Shown: positions 25,914 to 34,362, numbered from the stretch's first letter. The stretch is 36,615 nucleotides of DNA from Gracilibacteraceae bacterium (GCA_012519325.1 JAAYQK010000083.1:1-36615), one strand, 5' to 3'. Notes: generated from the letters alone by a model not told the origin. A program made the numbers and translations.

Positions 25914-25953
25914 ATTAAGCGACTTAATTACCAGAGTGGGCAAATCCCACTCT
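25914..25953 (+). promoter_or_regulatory. Tandem hairpins in the rimP leader
   Basis: The first hairpin is ATTAAG (25914-25919), loop CGA, CTTAAT (25923-25928). The second is AGAGTGGG (25933-25940), loop CAAAT, CCCACTCT (25946-25953), followed by TTCGTATTAAT. The second stem is terminator-like, but its T-run is weak, so it may act as an attenuator controlled by NusA or a ribosomal factor; this role is inferred. Confidence 0.5.
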
Positions 25954-26008
25954 TTCGTATTAATATGAGTAGAATTAGTCAAAATATCACATAAAGGAGA
26001 GTGATAAT

Positions 26009-26470
26009 ATGACAAAGAGAAGAATTGAAGATATTGTATATGAACTGGCAAGACCTATAATTGATAGAAAAAACTTCGAGCTTGTAGAAATTGAGTATAA
26101 GAAGGAAGGACAGGACTGGTTCCTCAGAGTATACATAGACAAAGAAGGTGGAATAACAATAGATGACTGCCAGTCTGTCAGCGAAGAGCTAAGCGATTTG
26201 CTTGATGAAGCTGACCCGATAGAACAATCTTATATATTTGAGGTTTCCTCCCCTGGAATAGACAGGCCCTTGAAGACAGACAGGGACTACAGGAAGAACA
26301 TTGGAAAACCCATTGAAATTAAGCTTTTTTCACCAATGAATGGAAAGAAGGTTATAGAAGGTATTCTTAAAGGGCATACGGAAGCAGTCGTTGAAATAGA
26401 AGTTGATGGAAAACCAATAGATGTTGAAAAAAGTTCAATTGCCTTAATAAAACCAATAGTAAAGTTTTAA
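26009..26470 (+). CDS. rimP: Ribosome maturation factor RimP
   Basis: RimP assists 30S subunit maturation. The 153-residue product has the N-terminal alpha/beta domain, with VEIEYKKEGQDWFLRVYIDKEGGITIDDCQSVSEELSDLLD, and the central YIFEVSSPGIDRPLK motif that defines the family. A C-terminal SH3-like small beta domain begins near IEIKLFSP. AAAGGAGAG precedes the ATG. As usual it heads the operon with nusA and infB, linking ribosome assembly to transcription and translation initiation factors. Confidence 0.97.
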   Translation: MTKRRIEDIVYELARPIIDRKNFELVEIEYKKEGQDWFLRVYIDKEGGITIDDCQSVSEELSDLLDEADPIEQSYIFEVSSPGIDRPLKTDRDYRKNIGKPIEIKLFSPMNGKKVIEGILKGHTEAVVEIEVDGKPIDVEKSSIALIKPIVKF

Positions 26471-26498
26471 TAAATTATTGTATAGGAGGGAGCAATAA

Positions 26499-27539
26499 AT
26501 GAATGGAGAGTTTCTCCTAGCACTGGATCAAATAGAAAAAGAAAAAGGAATTTCAAAAGAGCTGCTTATAGATGCAATAGATGTTGCACTGGTTTCAGCA
26601 TTCAAAAAAAATTTTGGAACCTCGCAGAATGTCAAGGTTGAAATAAACAGAGAAACAGGGGAAGTTGACGTTTATGCACTTAAAACAGTGGTTGAAGAAG
26701 TTGAGAATGAATTTCTGCAGATTAGCCTGCAGGACGCAAAGGCAATAAGCAGAAACTATGAAATCGGTGATATTGTTGAAACAAAGGTCACTCCCAAGAA
26801 TTTCGGCAGGATAGCAGCTCAAACGGCTAAGCAGGTGGTGGTCCAGAGGATTCGCGAGGCGGAAAGAGGTATCATATTCGATGAATTTATTAGCAGGGAA
26901 AATGAAATAGTTACAGGACTTATACAGAGAAAGGAAAAAAGCAGTGTTTTCATTGATCTGGGCAAAACCGAAGCAATTTTGGGTCCCGGGGAGCAGACAC
27001 CTAACGAAGTATACAATATCGGCGACAGGATTAAGACTTACATTGTAGAAGTAAAGAAGACAACAAAAGGGCCTCAAATAGTACTGTCAAGGACACATCC
27101 GGGACTTGTCAAGAGACTTTTTGAATTGGAGGTTCCGGAAATACAAAGCGGAATTGTTGAGATAAAAAGCATAGCAAGAGAAGCAGGATCAAGAACAAAA
27201 ATAGCCGTATTCTCTCATGATAAGAATGTCGAGCCTGTTGGAGCCTGTGTCGGTCAAAGGGGTCAAAGAGTCCAGGTAATAGTTGACGAACTCAGAGGAG
27301 AAAAAATAGATATTATTCAGTGGAGCGATGATCCTGAATTATTTGTCGGAAGCGCATTAAGCCCTGCAAAAGTAATTGAGGTAAATGCAGACAAAGAGAC
27401 CAATTCAGCAAGAGTTATTGTGGAAGATTCGCAGCTATCGCTGGCTATAGGTAAGGAAGGACAGAATGCGAGACTGGCTGCAAAGCTTACCGGATGGAAA
27501 ATTGACATAAAGAGTCAATCACAGGTAACCGACATATGA
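26499..27539 (+). CDS. nusA: Transcription termination/antitermination factor NusA
   Basis: NusA binds RNA polymerase and nascent RNA and modulates pausing, termination and antitermination. The 346-residue product has the N-terminal RNA polymerase-binding domain (about 1-125), an S1 domain (about 130-200, GLIQRKEKSSVFIDLGKTEAILGP), KH1 (with VGACVGQRGQRVQ near 250) and KH2 (with SLAIGKEGQNARLAAKLTGW near 320). The acidic repeats of E. coli NusA are absent, which is normal in Firmicutes. TAGGAGGGAG precedes the ATG. The stop overlaps the ylxR ribosome site. Confidence 0.98.
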   Translation: MNGEFLLALDQIEKEKGISKELLIDAIDVALVSAFKKNFGTSQNVKVEINRETGEVDVYALKTVVEEVENEFLQISLQDAKAISRNYEIGDIVETKVTPKNFGRIAAQTAKQVVVQRIREAERGIIFDEFISRENEIVTGLIQRKEKSSVFIDLGKTEAILGPGEQTPNEVYNIGDRIKTYIVEVKKTTKGPQIVLSRTHPGLVKRLFELEVPEIQSGIVEIKSIAREAGSRTKIAVFSHDKNVEPVGACVGQRGQRVQVIVDELRGEKIDIIQWSDDPELFVGSALSPAKVIEVNADKETNSARVIVEDSQLSLAIGKEGQNARLAAKLTGWKIDIKSQSQVTDI

Positions 27540-27553
27540 AGGAGGTAGATTGT

Positions 27554-27823
27554 ATGGCAAAAAAAAGAAAAGTACCTCTCAGAAAATGTCTTGGCTGTAA
27601 TGAAATGAAGCCTAAAAAGGAGCTTATCAGGATAGTGAGAAACCCTGAAGGGAATGTAGATATCGATAATATAGGGAAAGCTCACGGAAGAGGCTGCTAT
27701 ATATGTCCTGATATGAAATGCCTTGAATCTGCCATAAAGGCAAAAAGTGTAGAAAATGCATTGGAAGTTCCAGTAGGTGAAGATGTGTATAATAAAATAA
27801 GGATGCAGCTTACTAATGAATAA
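27554..27823 (+). CDS. ylxR: YlxR family (DUF448) RNA-binding/regulatory protein
   Basis: The 89-residue protein shows the DUF448 pattern: PLRKCLGCNEMKPKKELIRIVR, then GRGCYICPD and a short helical C terminus. The family is basic on one face. It has been linked to RNase P RNA binding and to gene regulation in different species, so the main role is not settled. Start ATG 27554 has AAGGAGGT at 27539-27546. An earlier in-frame ATG at 27536 overlaps the nusA stop and precedes the ribosome site. The last eight bases overlap ylxQ. Confidence 0.93.
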   Translation: MAKKRKVPLRKCLGCNEMKPKKELIRIVRNPEGNVDIDNIGKAHGRGCYICPDMKCLESAIKAKSVENALEVPVGEDVYNKIRMQLTNE

Positions 27824-28157
27824 GGTATATTCAATGATAAGCCTTGCATACAAGGCTGGTAAACTGCTTACAGGCGAAGATGCCGTAAGGAATTCAATCA
27901 GAAGCGGCAGAGTGAGGCTAATTATAATTTCAGAGGACGCTTCTGACAATACTAAGAAGCACATAGGTAATTCTGCTGCATTTTATAATGTGCCCTGTAT
28001 CATATGGGGAATGAAGAATGAATTCGGCAGCTGCATAGGGAAGAGTGCAAGGTCGGTATTAGGAATAACGGACGAAAACTTTGGCAGTGGAATTAGTGAT
28101 AAACTTATTGATGAAGTGAGAAAAAAAGAAAAACCTGGGGGTGGTTTTATTGAGTAA
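27816..28157 (+). CDS. ylxQ: YlxQ, L7Ae-family kink-turn RNA-binding protein
   Basis: The 113-residue product has an L7Ae/L30e/Gadd45-type fold: [22 protein letters not shown], then [18 protein letters not shown] and [26 protein letters not shown]. Family members bind kink-turn RNA; a ribosomal or riboswitch target has been suggested, but this is not certain. The C-terminal tail (about 95-113) is basic and lies beyond the fold. It starts inside ylxR with an eight-base overlap and ends inside infB with another eight-base overlap, so all three are translationally coupled. Confidence 0.9.
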   Translation: MNKVYSMISLAYKAGKLLTGEDAVRNSIRSGRVRLIIISEDASDNTKKHIGNSAAFYNVPCIIWGMKNEFGSCIGKSARSVLGITDENFGSGISDKLIDEVRKKEKPGGGFIE

Positions 28158-30435
28158 AATTAGAGTGTATGAATTGGCAAAGGAAATTGGAATTCAGAGC
28201 AAAGAGATTTTGGCAGCTGCCAAGGAGCTGAATATAAATGTAAGCAACCATATGAGTACACTGAAGGATTCGGAAGTAGCCGCAATAAAGAATCATATGA
28301 AAAAAGCGGTTCAGTCCCAACAACAAAAGAAGAAGCCTCTAACAGAGCAGCAGCCGCAAAGGACTCAGCAGAAACAGCAGCCTAAGCAGGCTCAGAAATC
28401 TCAAAAACCTCAACGGCCGGTGAGTAAAGCACAGCAGAATTCTGATGGAAATAAAAGACAATCGCCTAAGGTCCGAACCGCTCAAACAGATGTGGAAGAT
28501 GAAACATTACCGCTGAATACTAAAAAGGAATTTTCAAAGGTTGAAAGAATAGGAAAGAAACACCCGAGCAAAGCCACTCAGGGCAGGACTCAATTTAAGC
28601 ACCAGCAGCCGGGAAAACATTATAATAAGAACTTTAAGCAAAGAGGCTATGATGCATCGAAAAAAGAAGAAGTCCACGTCCCGAAAAAGCCGGTTAAAAT
28701 TGGCGACTCAATTTCCGTAAAGGAACTGAGTGAAAGACTAGGGAAGCCTGTAACCGAGATAATCAAAAAGCTCTTATTGTTGGGTATAATTTCTAATATA
28801 AATCAAATACTGGATTTTGACACAGCTCAGCTGATATGTGAAGAATTCGGCTTTGAAGTAGATAGGATAATTGACAAAGAAAGTGAAGAAGTACTTCTGA
28901 AAACTGAAGAAGACAGGCCTGAGGATTTGAGGCCGAGGCCTCCTGTAGTTACCATAATGGGCCATGTAGACCATGGAAAGACATCCTTGCTTGATGCAAT
29001 AAGACAGACTAATGTAATTGCAACAGAAGCCGGAGGAATTACGCAGCATATAGGAGCATATACAGTAACAATCGGAGATAAGAAAATTGCTTTCCTTGAT
29101 ACTCCGGGCCATGAAGCCTTCACAGCAATGAGAGCCAGAGGAGCGAAAGTAACCGATGTTGCTGTGCTGGTTGTTGCCGCAGATGACGGAGTAATGCCTC
29201 AGACGGTGGAAGCAATAAACCATGCAAAAGCAGCCAATGTTGCTTTGATTGTAGCCATAAATAAAATTGACAAACCGACAGCCAATCCTGACAGAGTGAA
29301 GCAGGAGCTCGCGGAATACGGGCTTATTTCAGAGGATTGGGGCGGTGATACCGTAATGGTTCCTGTATCGGCAAAGAAGAAGGAGGGTATATCTGCACTT
29401 CTTGAGATGATTTTATTGGTTTCAGAAATGCAGGAGCTTAAGGCCAACCCCAAGAAAAAGGGGATAGGTACGGTAGTGGAGGCAGAGCTTGACAAAGGGA
29501 AGGGCCCTGTTGCCACAGTCCTGATACAAGATGGTTCATTGAATCTGGGAGATTTCTTTATAGTAGGAAACACTCACGGAAAAGTAAGGGGTATGATAGA
29601 CGACAAAGGAAAGAGAATTAAGAAGGCAGGACCTTCAACACCGGTGAAGATACAAGGCCTTGATGAGGTTCCTGATGCAGGGGATATTTTAATGGTTGTA
29701 GATGATGAAAAGACTGCAAAGACTATTTCGACAAAGCGCAAGGAAAAGGAGCGGCTTTCTCAGATACAAAACAAGCAGACTGTATCCCTCGAGGAGCTTT
29801 TTAATCAGATAAAGGAAGGGAAGGTTAAGGAGCTTAACATAATACTGAAAGCTGATGTGCAGGGTTCTGTGGAGGCTATAAAAGAATCTCTTGCGAAATT
29901 AAGCAATGAAGAAGTAAAGGTTAATACAATACACGGCGGCGTAGGTGCCATAACAGAGTCGGATGTTATGCTTGCGTCAGCATCAAATGCTGTAATAATA
30001 GGATTCAATGTAAGGCCGCAGCCCATGGCTGTTGCCCTGGCTGAAAAAGAAAAAGTCGATATTAGGCTTTACAGGGTAATATATAATGCAATAGAAGATG
30101 TAGAAGCCGCTATGAAGGGTATGCTGGAGCCGGAATACAAGGAAGTGGTGCTGGGCCACGCGGAAGTCCGCGCTATCTTTAAAGCATCGGCAGTCGGTAC
30201 TATTGCAGGCTGCTACGTCAATGACGGTAAAATAAACAGAAATAATGACATCAGAATAATTCGCGACGGTATTGTGATACATGAGGGAAAGCTTGCATCT
30301 TTAAAAAGATTTAAGGATGATGTAAGGGAAGTTAACTCAGGATATGAATGCGGTTTGAACATGGAAAAATTCAACGACATAAAAGAAGGAGACGTTATAG
30401 AATCCTTCACAATGGAAGCAGTTCCGAGAAAATAA
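28150..30435 (+). CDS. infB: Translation initiation factor IF-2 (TTG start)
   Basis: IF-2 is the GTPase that delivers initiator tRNA and promotes subunit joining. The product is 761 residues from TTG 28150. It has a small N-terminal IF2-N domain ([19 protein letters not shown]), a long Gln/Lys/Pro-rich linker (about 55-170) and a second IF2-N (about 180-235). The G domain carries GHVDHGKT (271-278), [12 protein letters not shown] and SAK motifs. Domains II, III and IV complete the C-terminal half. I prefer TTG because GGGGGTGG at 28136-28143 is correctly spaced for it. GTG 28141 is in frame but overlaps this ribosome site. Confidence 0.96.
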   Translation: MSKIRVYELAKEIGIQSKEILAAAKELNINVSNHMSTLKDSEVAAIKNHMKKAVQSQQQKKKPLTEQQPQRTQQKQQPKQAQKSQKPQRPVSKAQQNSDGNKRQSPKVRTAQTDVEDETLPLNTKKEFSKVERIGKKHPSKATQGRTQFKHQQPGKHYNKNFKQRGYDASKKEEVHVPKKPVKIGDSISVKELSERLGKPVTEIIKKLLLLGIISNINQILDFDTAQLICEEFGFEVDRIIDKESEEVLLKTEEDRPEDLRPRPPVVTIMGHVDHGKTSLLDAIRQTNVIATEAGGITQHIGAYTVTIGDKKIAFLDTPGHEAFTAMRARGAKVTDVAVLVVAADDGVMPQTVEAINHAKAANVALIVAINKIDKPTANPDRVKQELAEYGLISEDWGGDTVMVPVSAKKKEGISALLEMILLVSEMQELKANPKKKGIGTVVEAELDKGKGPVATVLIQDGSLNLGDFFIVGNTHGKVRGMIDDKGKRIKKAGPSTPVKIQGLDEVPDAGDILMVVDDEKTAKTISTKRKEKERLSQIQNKQTVSLEELFNQIKEGKVKELNIILKADVQGSVEAIKESLAKLSNEEVKVNTIHGGVGAITESDVMLASASNAVIIGFNVRPQPMAVALAEKEKVDIRLYRVIYNAIEDVEAAMKGMLEPEYKEVVLGHAEVRAIFKASAVGTIAGCYVNDGKINRNNDIRIIRDGIVIHEGKLASLKRFKDDVREVNSGYECGLNMEKFNDIKEGDVIESFTMEAVPRK

Positions 30436-30484
30436 ATTACAAACATCAGACTCGAGACTTAACATTGCAGGCAGGAGGGAGATC

Positions 30485-30850
30485 ATGGCTAATCATAGAT
30501 TAAACAGGATATCAGAGGAAGTAAAAAGAGTCGTAAGCGAAATAATCAGAAACGATCTAAAGGATCCTAGAATATCAACATTGTGCAGTGTAGTAGCTGC
30601 GGAAGTCACTCCTGATTTGAGGTATGCCAAGGTATTCATCAGCGTACTTGGTTCTGAGGAAGAAAAAAAAGCTACAATAAAGGGTCTCACTAATGCTGCC
30701 GGATTTATTCGGCGTGAATTGGGAAGGAAAATTGAACTTCGATGTTTGCCGGATGTGGTTTTTGAACTTGACAGGTCTATTGAACATGGTGCGTATATAA
30801 GCAAGCTTATAAATGAGGTAAGGAAGAAGGACGGAGGAGAGGACCTTTGA
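30485..30850 (+). CDS. rbfA: Ribosome-binding factor A
   Basis: RbfA is a KH-fold protein that binds immature 30S subunits and is needed for 16S rRNA 5' end processing and cold adaptation. The 121-residue length is normal. Recognisable segments are HRLNRISEEVKRVVSEIIR, LKDPRISTLCSVVAAEVTPDLRYAKVFISVLG and LRCLPDVVFELDRSIEHG. AGGAGGGAG precedes the ATG. The stop overlaps the next gene by four bases. B. subtilis has ylxP between infB and rbfA; here it is missing. Confidence 0.97.
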   Translation: MANHRLNRISEEVKRVVSEIIRNDLKDPRISTLCSVVAAEVTPDLRYAKVFISVLGSEEEKKATIKGLTNAAGFIRRELGRKIELRCLPDVVFELDRSIEHGAYISKLINEVRKKDGGEDL

Positions 30851-31812
30851 TTTTTAAAAGTATAATAGACAAAATCAAAGATAGCAATAAAATTGCCGTA
30901 TTATCTCATGTAATGCCTGACGGCGACAGTATCGGGTCCAGCCTCGCACTTTACAATGCGCTGAAAAAATGCGGAAAGGATGTGCGGTTTATACTTGATG
31001 ATGATATCCCAAGGAAATATGGATTTCTAAAAAGCTCAGGCGAGATTCAAAGGCCGGGTCAATTCGAAAGCTTTGATGCAGTAATCGTCCTTGATTGCGG
31101 AGATACTGAAAGACTGGGCAATTCCAGTATATACCTCAATAACAATTATGTAATCAATATAGATCATCATATGAGCAACAATAAATACGGTGATTTGAAC
31201 ATGGTTAATAAGGATTCAGCCGCAGCAGGTGAACTGGTATATGATCTTATAAAGGAACTGGATATAGTCATGGACAGGGAAATATCCGAATGCCTTTACA
31301 CTGCTATTGTAACCGATACCGGGCAATTCCAATACAGTAATACAACCTCCAGGACGCACCTGATTATTGGAGACCTTATAAACAATGGAGTCAATGTATC
31401 CCTGATGTCGGAAAGAATATACCAGAACAACTCAAAAGAAAAGACAGTGCTGATGAATATGGCTCTAAGCTCACTGGAATTCTTTCATAATGATGTTACA
31501 TCCTGCATAAGTCTTACACTGGAGCAGATGAAGGAGGCAAATGCATCGGATGAGGACAGCGACGGAATAATAAACCTTGCCAGGGACATTGAATGTGTTG
31601 AAGTTGCCATATTCCTTAGGGAGGTTGAACCAGGGGTAGTTAAGGTAGGGCTCAGATCGAAGAAAAAAGCTGATGTGTCGGCTGTGGCTGTTCTCTTCGG
31701 AGGAGGAGGCCATTTGCATGCTGCAGGCTGCACACTCCCAGGTACTGTTGATGAAGTAAAAAAGAAAATTCTTGATGCAGTTGCTGAAGAATTAAACAGG
31801 GGCGAATTATGA
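30847..31812 (+). CDS. nrnA: DHH-family bifunctional oligoribonuclease/pAp phosphatase NrnA (TTG start)
   Basis: NrnA degrades short RNA fragments and dephosphorylates pAp. The 321-residue product shows the DHH metal site: H21, D25 and D27 in SHVMPDGDSIGSSLA, D83 in VLDCGDTE and D106-H107-H108 in NIDHHMSN. The C-terminal DHHA1 substrate-binding motif is GGGGHLHAAGC. TTG 30847 overlaps the rbfA stop by four bases (TTGA) and follows a GGAGGAGAGGA purine tract. No closer ATG preserves the N terminus. Its place between rbfA and truB is common in Clostridia, whereas B. subtilis nrnA is elsewhere. Confidence 0.94.
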   Translation: MIFKSIIDKIKDSNKIAVLSHVMPDGDSIGSSLALYNALKKCGKDVRFILDDDIPRKYGFLKSSGEIQRPGQFESFDAVIVLDCGDTERLGNSSIYLNNNYVINIDHHMSNNKYGDLNMVNKDSAAAGELVYDLIKELDIVMDREISECLYTAIVTDTGQFQYSNTTSRTHLIIGDLINNGVNVSLMSERIYQNNSKEKTVLMNMALSSLEFFHNDVTSCISLTLEQMKEANASDEDSDGIINLARDIECVEVAIFLREVEPGVVKVGLRSKKKADVSAVAVLFGGGGHLHAAGCTLPGTVDEVKKKILDAVAEELNRGEL

Positions 31813-32720
31813 ACGGTATAATAAATGTCCTGAAGCCTCCGGGAATGACCTCTCATGGCGTAGTTTCCTATATAAGAAAAGTATTGAATATGAAAAAGGT
31901 AGGCCATACCGGAACTTTGGACCCTGAAGCTGCGGGAGTACTGCCTGTATGTTTGGGAAAGGCAACAAAGGCTGTCCGGTATATAACCGACAAGAAAAAA
32001 AGTTACAGAGCTAATATAAGATTCGGCACTGTTACGGATACCTACGACAGTTATGGACAGATTATCAAAGAAGATAAATCTGTCGTTGTAGATAGAGAAA
32101 CTCTTGAAAACACCATAAAAAACTTTATAGGAACGATTAGACAAAAGCCTCCTATGTATTCTGCAGTAAAGATAAAAGGGAAGAAGCTTTACCAATATGC
32201 CCTTGAAGGTAAAGAGGTTCAGATTAATGAACGTCCTGTAGAAATATTTAAACTCAGTTTGATAGAAATGCTGCCAGATAACGAAGCCATTGTTGATGTG
32301 GTATGTTCAAAAGGCACCTATATCAGAAGCCTTTGTCATGATATAGGAAAAGCTCTGGGCTGCGGTGCATATATGTCACAGCTTATAAGACTTGCTTCTT
32401 ATCCATTTACAATTGAGGATTCCCATACCCTGGAGGAGATAAAAGCAGCGGTTGAAAAAAACCGGATAGAAGATATCATATCCAGCGTAGAAATTCTGTT
32501 TAGACAATATAAATCAATTAATATAAAAGCATCTGCTATGAACTCTGTATTAAACGGCAACCCCCTTTTTGAACAGGGAGTATTGGACGGCTTCCGGGGG
32601 CTTAGTGAAAATGAGGACATAAGCATATACGGAGAAGCGGGTTTTATAGGAACAGGCACTGTGAAGTATGATACAGACAGGCAGAGAATATATGTAAAGG
32701 TAAAAAATATATTTGTATAA
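31809..32720 (+). CDS. truB: tRNA pseudouridine(55) synthase TruB
   Basis: TruB converts U55 of the tRNA T arm to pseudouridine and also acts as tRNA chaperone. The 303-residue enzyme begins GIINVLKPPGMTSHGVV. Catalytic Asp D38 lies in VGHTGTLDPEAAGVLPV. The conserved KKSYRANIRFGTVTDTYDS and CSKGTYIRSLCHDIGKALG regions follow, then a C-terminal PUA-like portion. It overlaps nrnA by four bases (ATGA), so the two are translationally coupled. Confidence 0.97.
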   Translation: MNGIINVLKPPGMTSHGVVSYIRKVLNMKKVGHTGTLDPEAAGVLPVCLGKATKAVRYITDKKKSYRANIRFGTVTDTYDSYGQIIKEDKSVVVDRETLENTIKNFIGTIRQKPPMYSAVKIKGKKLYQYALEGKEVQINERPVEIFKLSLIEMLPDNEAIVDVVCSKGTYIRSLCHDIGKALGCGAYMSQLIRLASYPFTIEDSHTLEEIKAAVEKNRIEDIISSVEILFRQYKSINIKASAMNSVLNGNPLFEQGVLDGFRGLSENEDISIYGEAGFIGTGTVKYDTDRQRIYVKVKNIFV

Positions 32721-32778
32721 ATTATTGAAAACGGCAGCATTACAGAATTGCTTTATTTGGTAAATAAGGGTGGTTATC

Positions 32779-33702
32779 TTGAAAATAACAGAACACTATG
32801 ATGAAGCTGCGAAGAATGCACCATGGTGCATTGCACTGGGCAGCTTTGACGGTGTCCATTTGGGGCACAAGAAGCTTATAGAAATTTTGAGGGAAGAGGC
32901 TGTATCTGCCGGCACACAAAGCATGGTATACACCTTTCATACCCATCCGAGGAAAATTCTTATCCCCGATAGGCATATTTACCTGATTACAGATAATAAG
33001 AAACGATCTGAGATAATTGAACAATTGGGAGTAGACATGCTGTATCTTGAGGATTTCAACAATATCAGGGATATGGGCGCTGAAGATTTTGTCAAAAACA
33101 TACTTGTAGACCGTTTCAGTGTAAAATCCGTAGTGATAGGTTACAACTACAGGTTCGGAGCCAAAGGGGCGGGCAATGCTGCAGTTCTCAAAGAATATGG
33201 CGACAAATACGGCTTTAGGGTAATTATTGTTGATGCTTATGAAGTAAACGGACATGCAGTATCAAGCAGCCTGATAAGGCACATAATAAGAAGCGGCAGC
33301 GTTGACAAAGTATCGGAATACCTTGGAAGGGATTTCTCTGTACATGGGAAAGTCGTATACGGCAAACAGAACGGTGAGGTTATGGGCTTTAAAACTGCCA
33401 ATATAAATGTAAAAAAGGATATTACACTCCCAAAGAAGGGAGTTTATCATACAAGTACAAAAGTATTGGGGAGGCTCTACAAAAGCATAACAAACATAGG
33501 TTTCAATCCAACCTTTAACGGGGAAAGCCTGAGTGTGGAAACTCATCTTCTTGACTTTTGCGATGATATTTACGGAGAAGAAATTGAAATTTTCTTCCAT
33601 AAATATAAAAGAGACGAAATAAAGTTTAAAAATGTGGAAGAACTTGTTAAACAAATAAACAGTGATATCCGGGACAGGCTTGAATATGAGCCATTAGAAT
33701 AA
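32779..33702 (+). CDS. ribF: Bifunctional riboflavin kinase/FMN adenylyltransferase
   Basis: RibF phosphorylates riboflavin to FMN and adenylates FMN to FAD. The 307-residue protein has an N-terminal nucleotidyltransferase domain with CIALGSFDGVHLGHKKLIEIL and the later SSSLIRHII, and a C-terminal kinase domain with GKVVYGKQNGEVMGFKTANI, NIGFNPTF and VETHLLDF (the Glu base). One oddity is that the usual GFPTANI pocket motif reads GFKTANI, with Lys replacing Pro. I prefer TTG 32779 because AGGGTGG at 32767-32773 suits it. GTG 32770 would add three residues and lies within that site. Confidence 0.93.
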   Translation: MKITEHYDEAAKNAPWCIALGSFDGVHLGHKKLIEILREEAVSAGTQSMVYTFHTHPRKILIPDRHIYLITDNKKRSEIIEQLGVDMLYLEDFNNIRDMGAEDFVKNILVDRFSVKSVVIGYNYRFGAKGAGNAAVLKEYGDKYGFRVIIVDAYEVNGHAVSSSLIRHIIRSGSVDKVSEYLGRDFSVHGKVVYGKQNGEVMGFKTANINVKKDITLPKKGVYHTSTKVLGRLYKSITNIGFNPTFNGESLSVETHLLDFCDDIYGEEIEIFFHKYKRDEIKFKNVEELVKQINSDIRDRLEYEPLE

Positions 33703-33708
33703 ATATCC

Positions 33709-33737
33709 TTTACATGGAGAAATATATATGTTAAAAT
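33709..33737 (+). promoter_or_regulatory. Sigma-A promoter for rpsO
   Basis: TTTACA (33709-33714), a 17-base spacer and TAAAAT (33732-33737) with TG one base upstream of the -10 box (extended -10). Each box matches consensus at five of six positions. Expected start near 33744 gives a leader of about 85 bases before the rpsO ATG. Confidence 0.72.
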
Positions 33738-33756
33738 CATACTTGTCACAATGATG

Positions 33757-33803
33757 CCAATTGCTAGGTATACCGACTCACCAACGGTTTGCTTGGCTAT
33801 TGG
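33757..33803 (+). promoter_or_regulatory. Structured rpsO leader, candidate S15 autoregulatory site
   Basis: CCAAT (33757-33761) can pair with ATTGG (33799-33803), enclosing a hairpin ACCG (33772-33775)/CGGT (33785-33788). The overlapping GCCAA (33756-33760) could instead pair with TTGGC (33793-33797), giving two exclusive folds just before the ribosome site at 33812. S15 autoregulation through leader RNA is known in several bacteria; its use here is inferred. Confidence 0.4.
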
Positions 33804-33828
33804 AGATATATTAAGGAGGTGGAATTTA

Positions 33829-34098
33829 ATGGCACTAACGAAGGAATTAAAAAGTGAACTTATCCAGAAGTATCAACTGAAAGAAGGAGATACAGGATCA
33901 CCTGAAGTGCAGATTGCAATACTTACAGAGCGAATAAACAATCTTAATGATCATCTTCAAAATAACAAGAAGGATCATCACTCAAGAAGAGGACTTCTCA
34001 AGATGGTTGGGCAAAGAAGGGGACTTCTGAATTATCTCAAGACAAAAGATATCGAGAGATACCGTGCTATTATTGAAAAATTAGGTCTAAGAAAATAG
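33829..34098 (+). CDS. rpsO: 30S ribosomal protein S15
   Basis: S15 binds 16S rRNA helices early in 30S assembly. The 89-residue product is standard length with [36 protein letters not shown] and HKKD-type [28 protein letters not shown]. The start ATG 33829 is after TAAGGAGGTGG at 33812-33822. An in-frame ATG at 33751 would add 26 residues, but it lies within the leader and the extension is not seen in S15. It is a single-gene unit with promoter and terminator. Confidence 0.98.
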   Translation: MALTKELKSELIQKYQLKEGDTGSPEVQIAILTERINNLNDHLQNNKKDHHSRRGLLKMVGQRRGLLNYLKTKDIERYRAIIEKLGLRK

Positions 34099-34105
34099 TA
34101 GTTTG

Positions 34106-34131
34106 GGGCGGGGTTCAAACCCGCCCTTTTT
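34106..34131 (+). terminator. Intrinsic terminator after rpsO
   Basis: GGGCGGG (34106-34112), loop of seven bases, CCCGCCC (34120-34126), then five T (34127-34131). It is a GC-perfect stem in an AT-rich genome and begins eight bases after the rpsO stop. Confidence 0.93.
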
Positions 34132-34185
34132 GCAATATTTTTTGGTGAGAGAAGGAAATACTAAATACATATAGAAGATATTATT

Positions 34186-34215
34186 TTGGAAATGGCAAAA
34201 ATATCTTACTATAGT
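34186..34215 (+). promoter_or_regulatory. Candidate promoter for pnp
   Basis: TTGGAA (34186-34191), an 18-base spacer and TATAGT (34210-34215). A weaker alternative, TTGCTA with TATGAA 17 bases on, follows in the same gap. A promoter is expected here because a strong terminator lies upstream, but the choice is uncertain. Either start gives a leader over 100 bases long. Confidence 0.4.
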
Positions 34216-34234
34216 TTCAGATTTTGCTATTTAT

Positions 34235-34266
34235 GTCGTGAATGAGTATGAAAATCCGGTCACGAC
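34235..34266. repeat. Inverted repeat in the pnp leader
   Basis: GTCGTGA (34235-34241) and TCACGAC (34260-34266) are perfect seven-base arms 18 bases apart, 17 bases before the 48-nt element. In RNA it forms a separate stem. Double-stranded leader stems processed by RNase III are known for pnp in enterobacteria; equivalence here is inferred. Confidence 0.5.
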
Positions 34267-34283
34267 GCTTGAATCAGGTAAAA

Positions 34284-34331
34284 ATGTTTCACACTATTTG
34301 AATTCAATATAAAATGTAAAGTGCGAAGCAT
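34284..34331. repeat. 48-nt inverted-repeat element, copy 3 (pnp leader)
   Basis: ATGTTTCACAC (34284-34294) and GTGCGAAGCAT (34321-34331) pair at ten of eleven positions (one G-U, one A-C mismatch) across exactly 26 bases. It shares 32 of 48 positions with the pyrH copy, including ATTTGAA and AAAATGT within the spacer. It lies just upstream of the pnp ribosome site AAAGGAGG (34348-34355). Confidence 0.7.
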
Positions 34332-34362
34332 GTTATATACAGATTTGAAAGGAGGAAATGAT

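Noticed and set aside
31485-32195. 236-codon - strand frame across nrnA and truB
   Set aside because: Shadow of two strongly conserved genes; no ribosome site or domain.
33751-34098. Longer S15 start at 33751
   Set aside because: The added 26 residues translate the leader and precede a near-perfect ribosome site.
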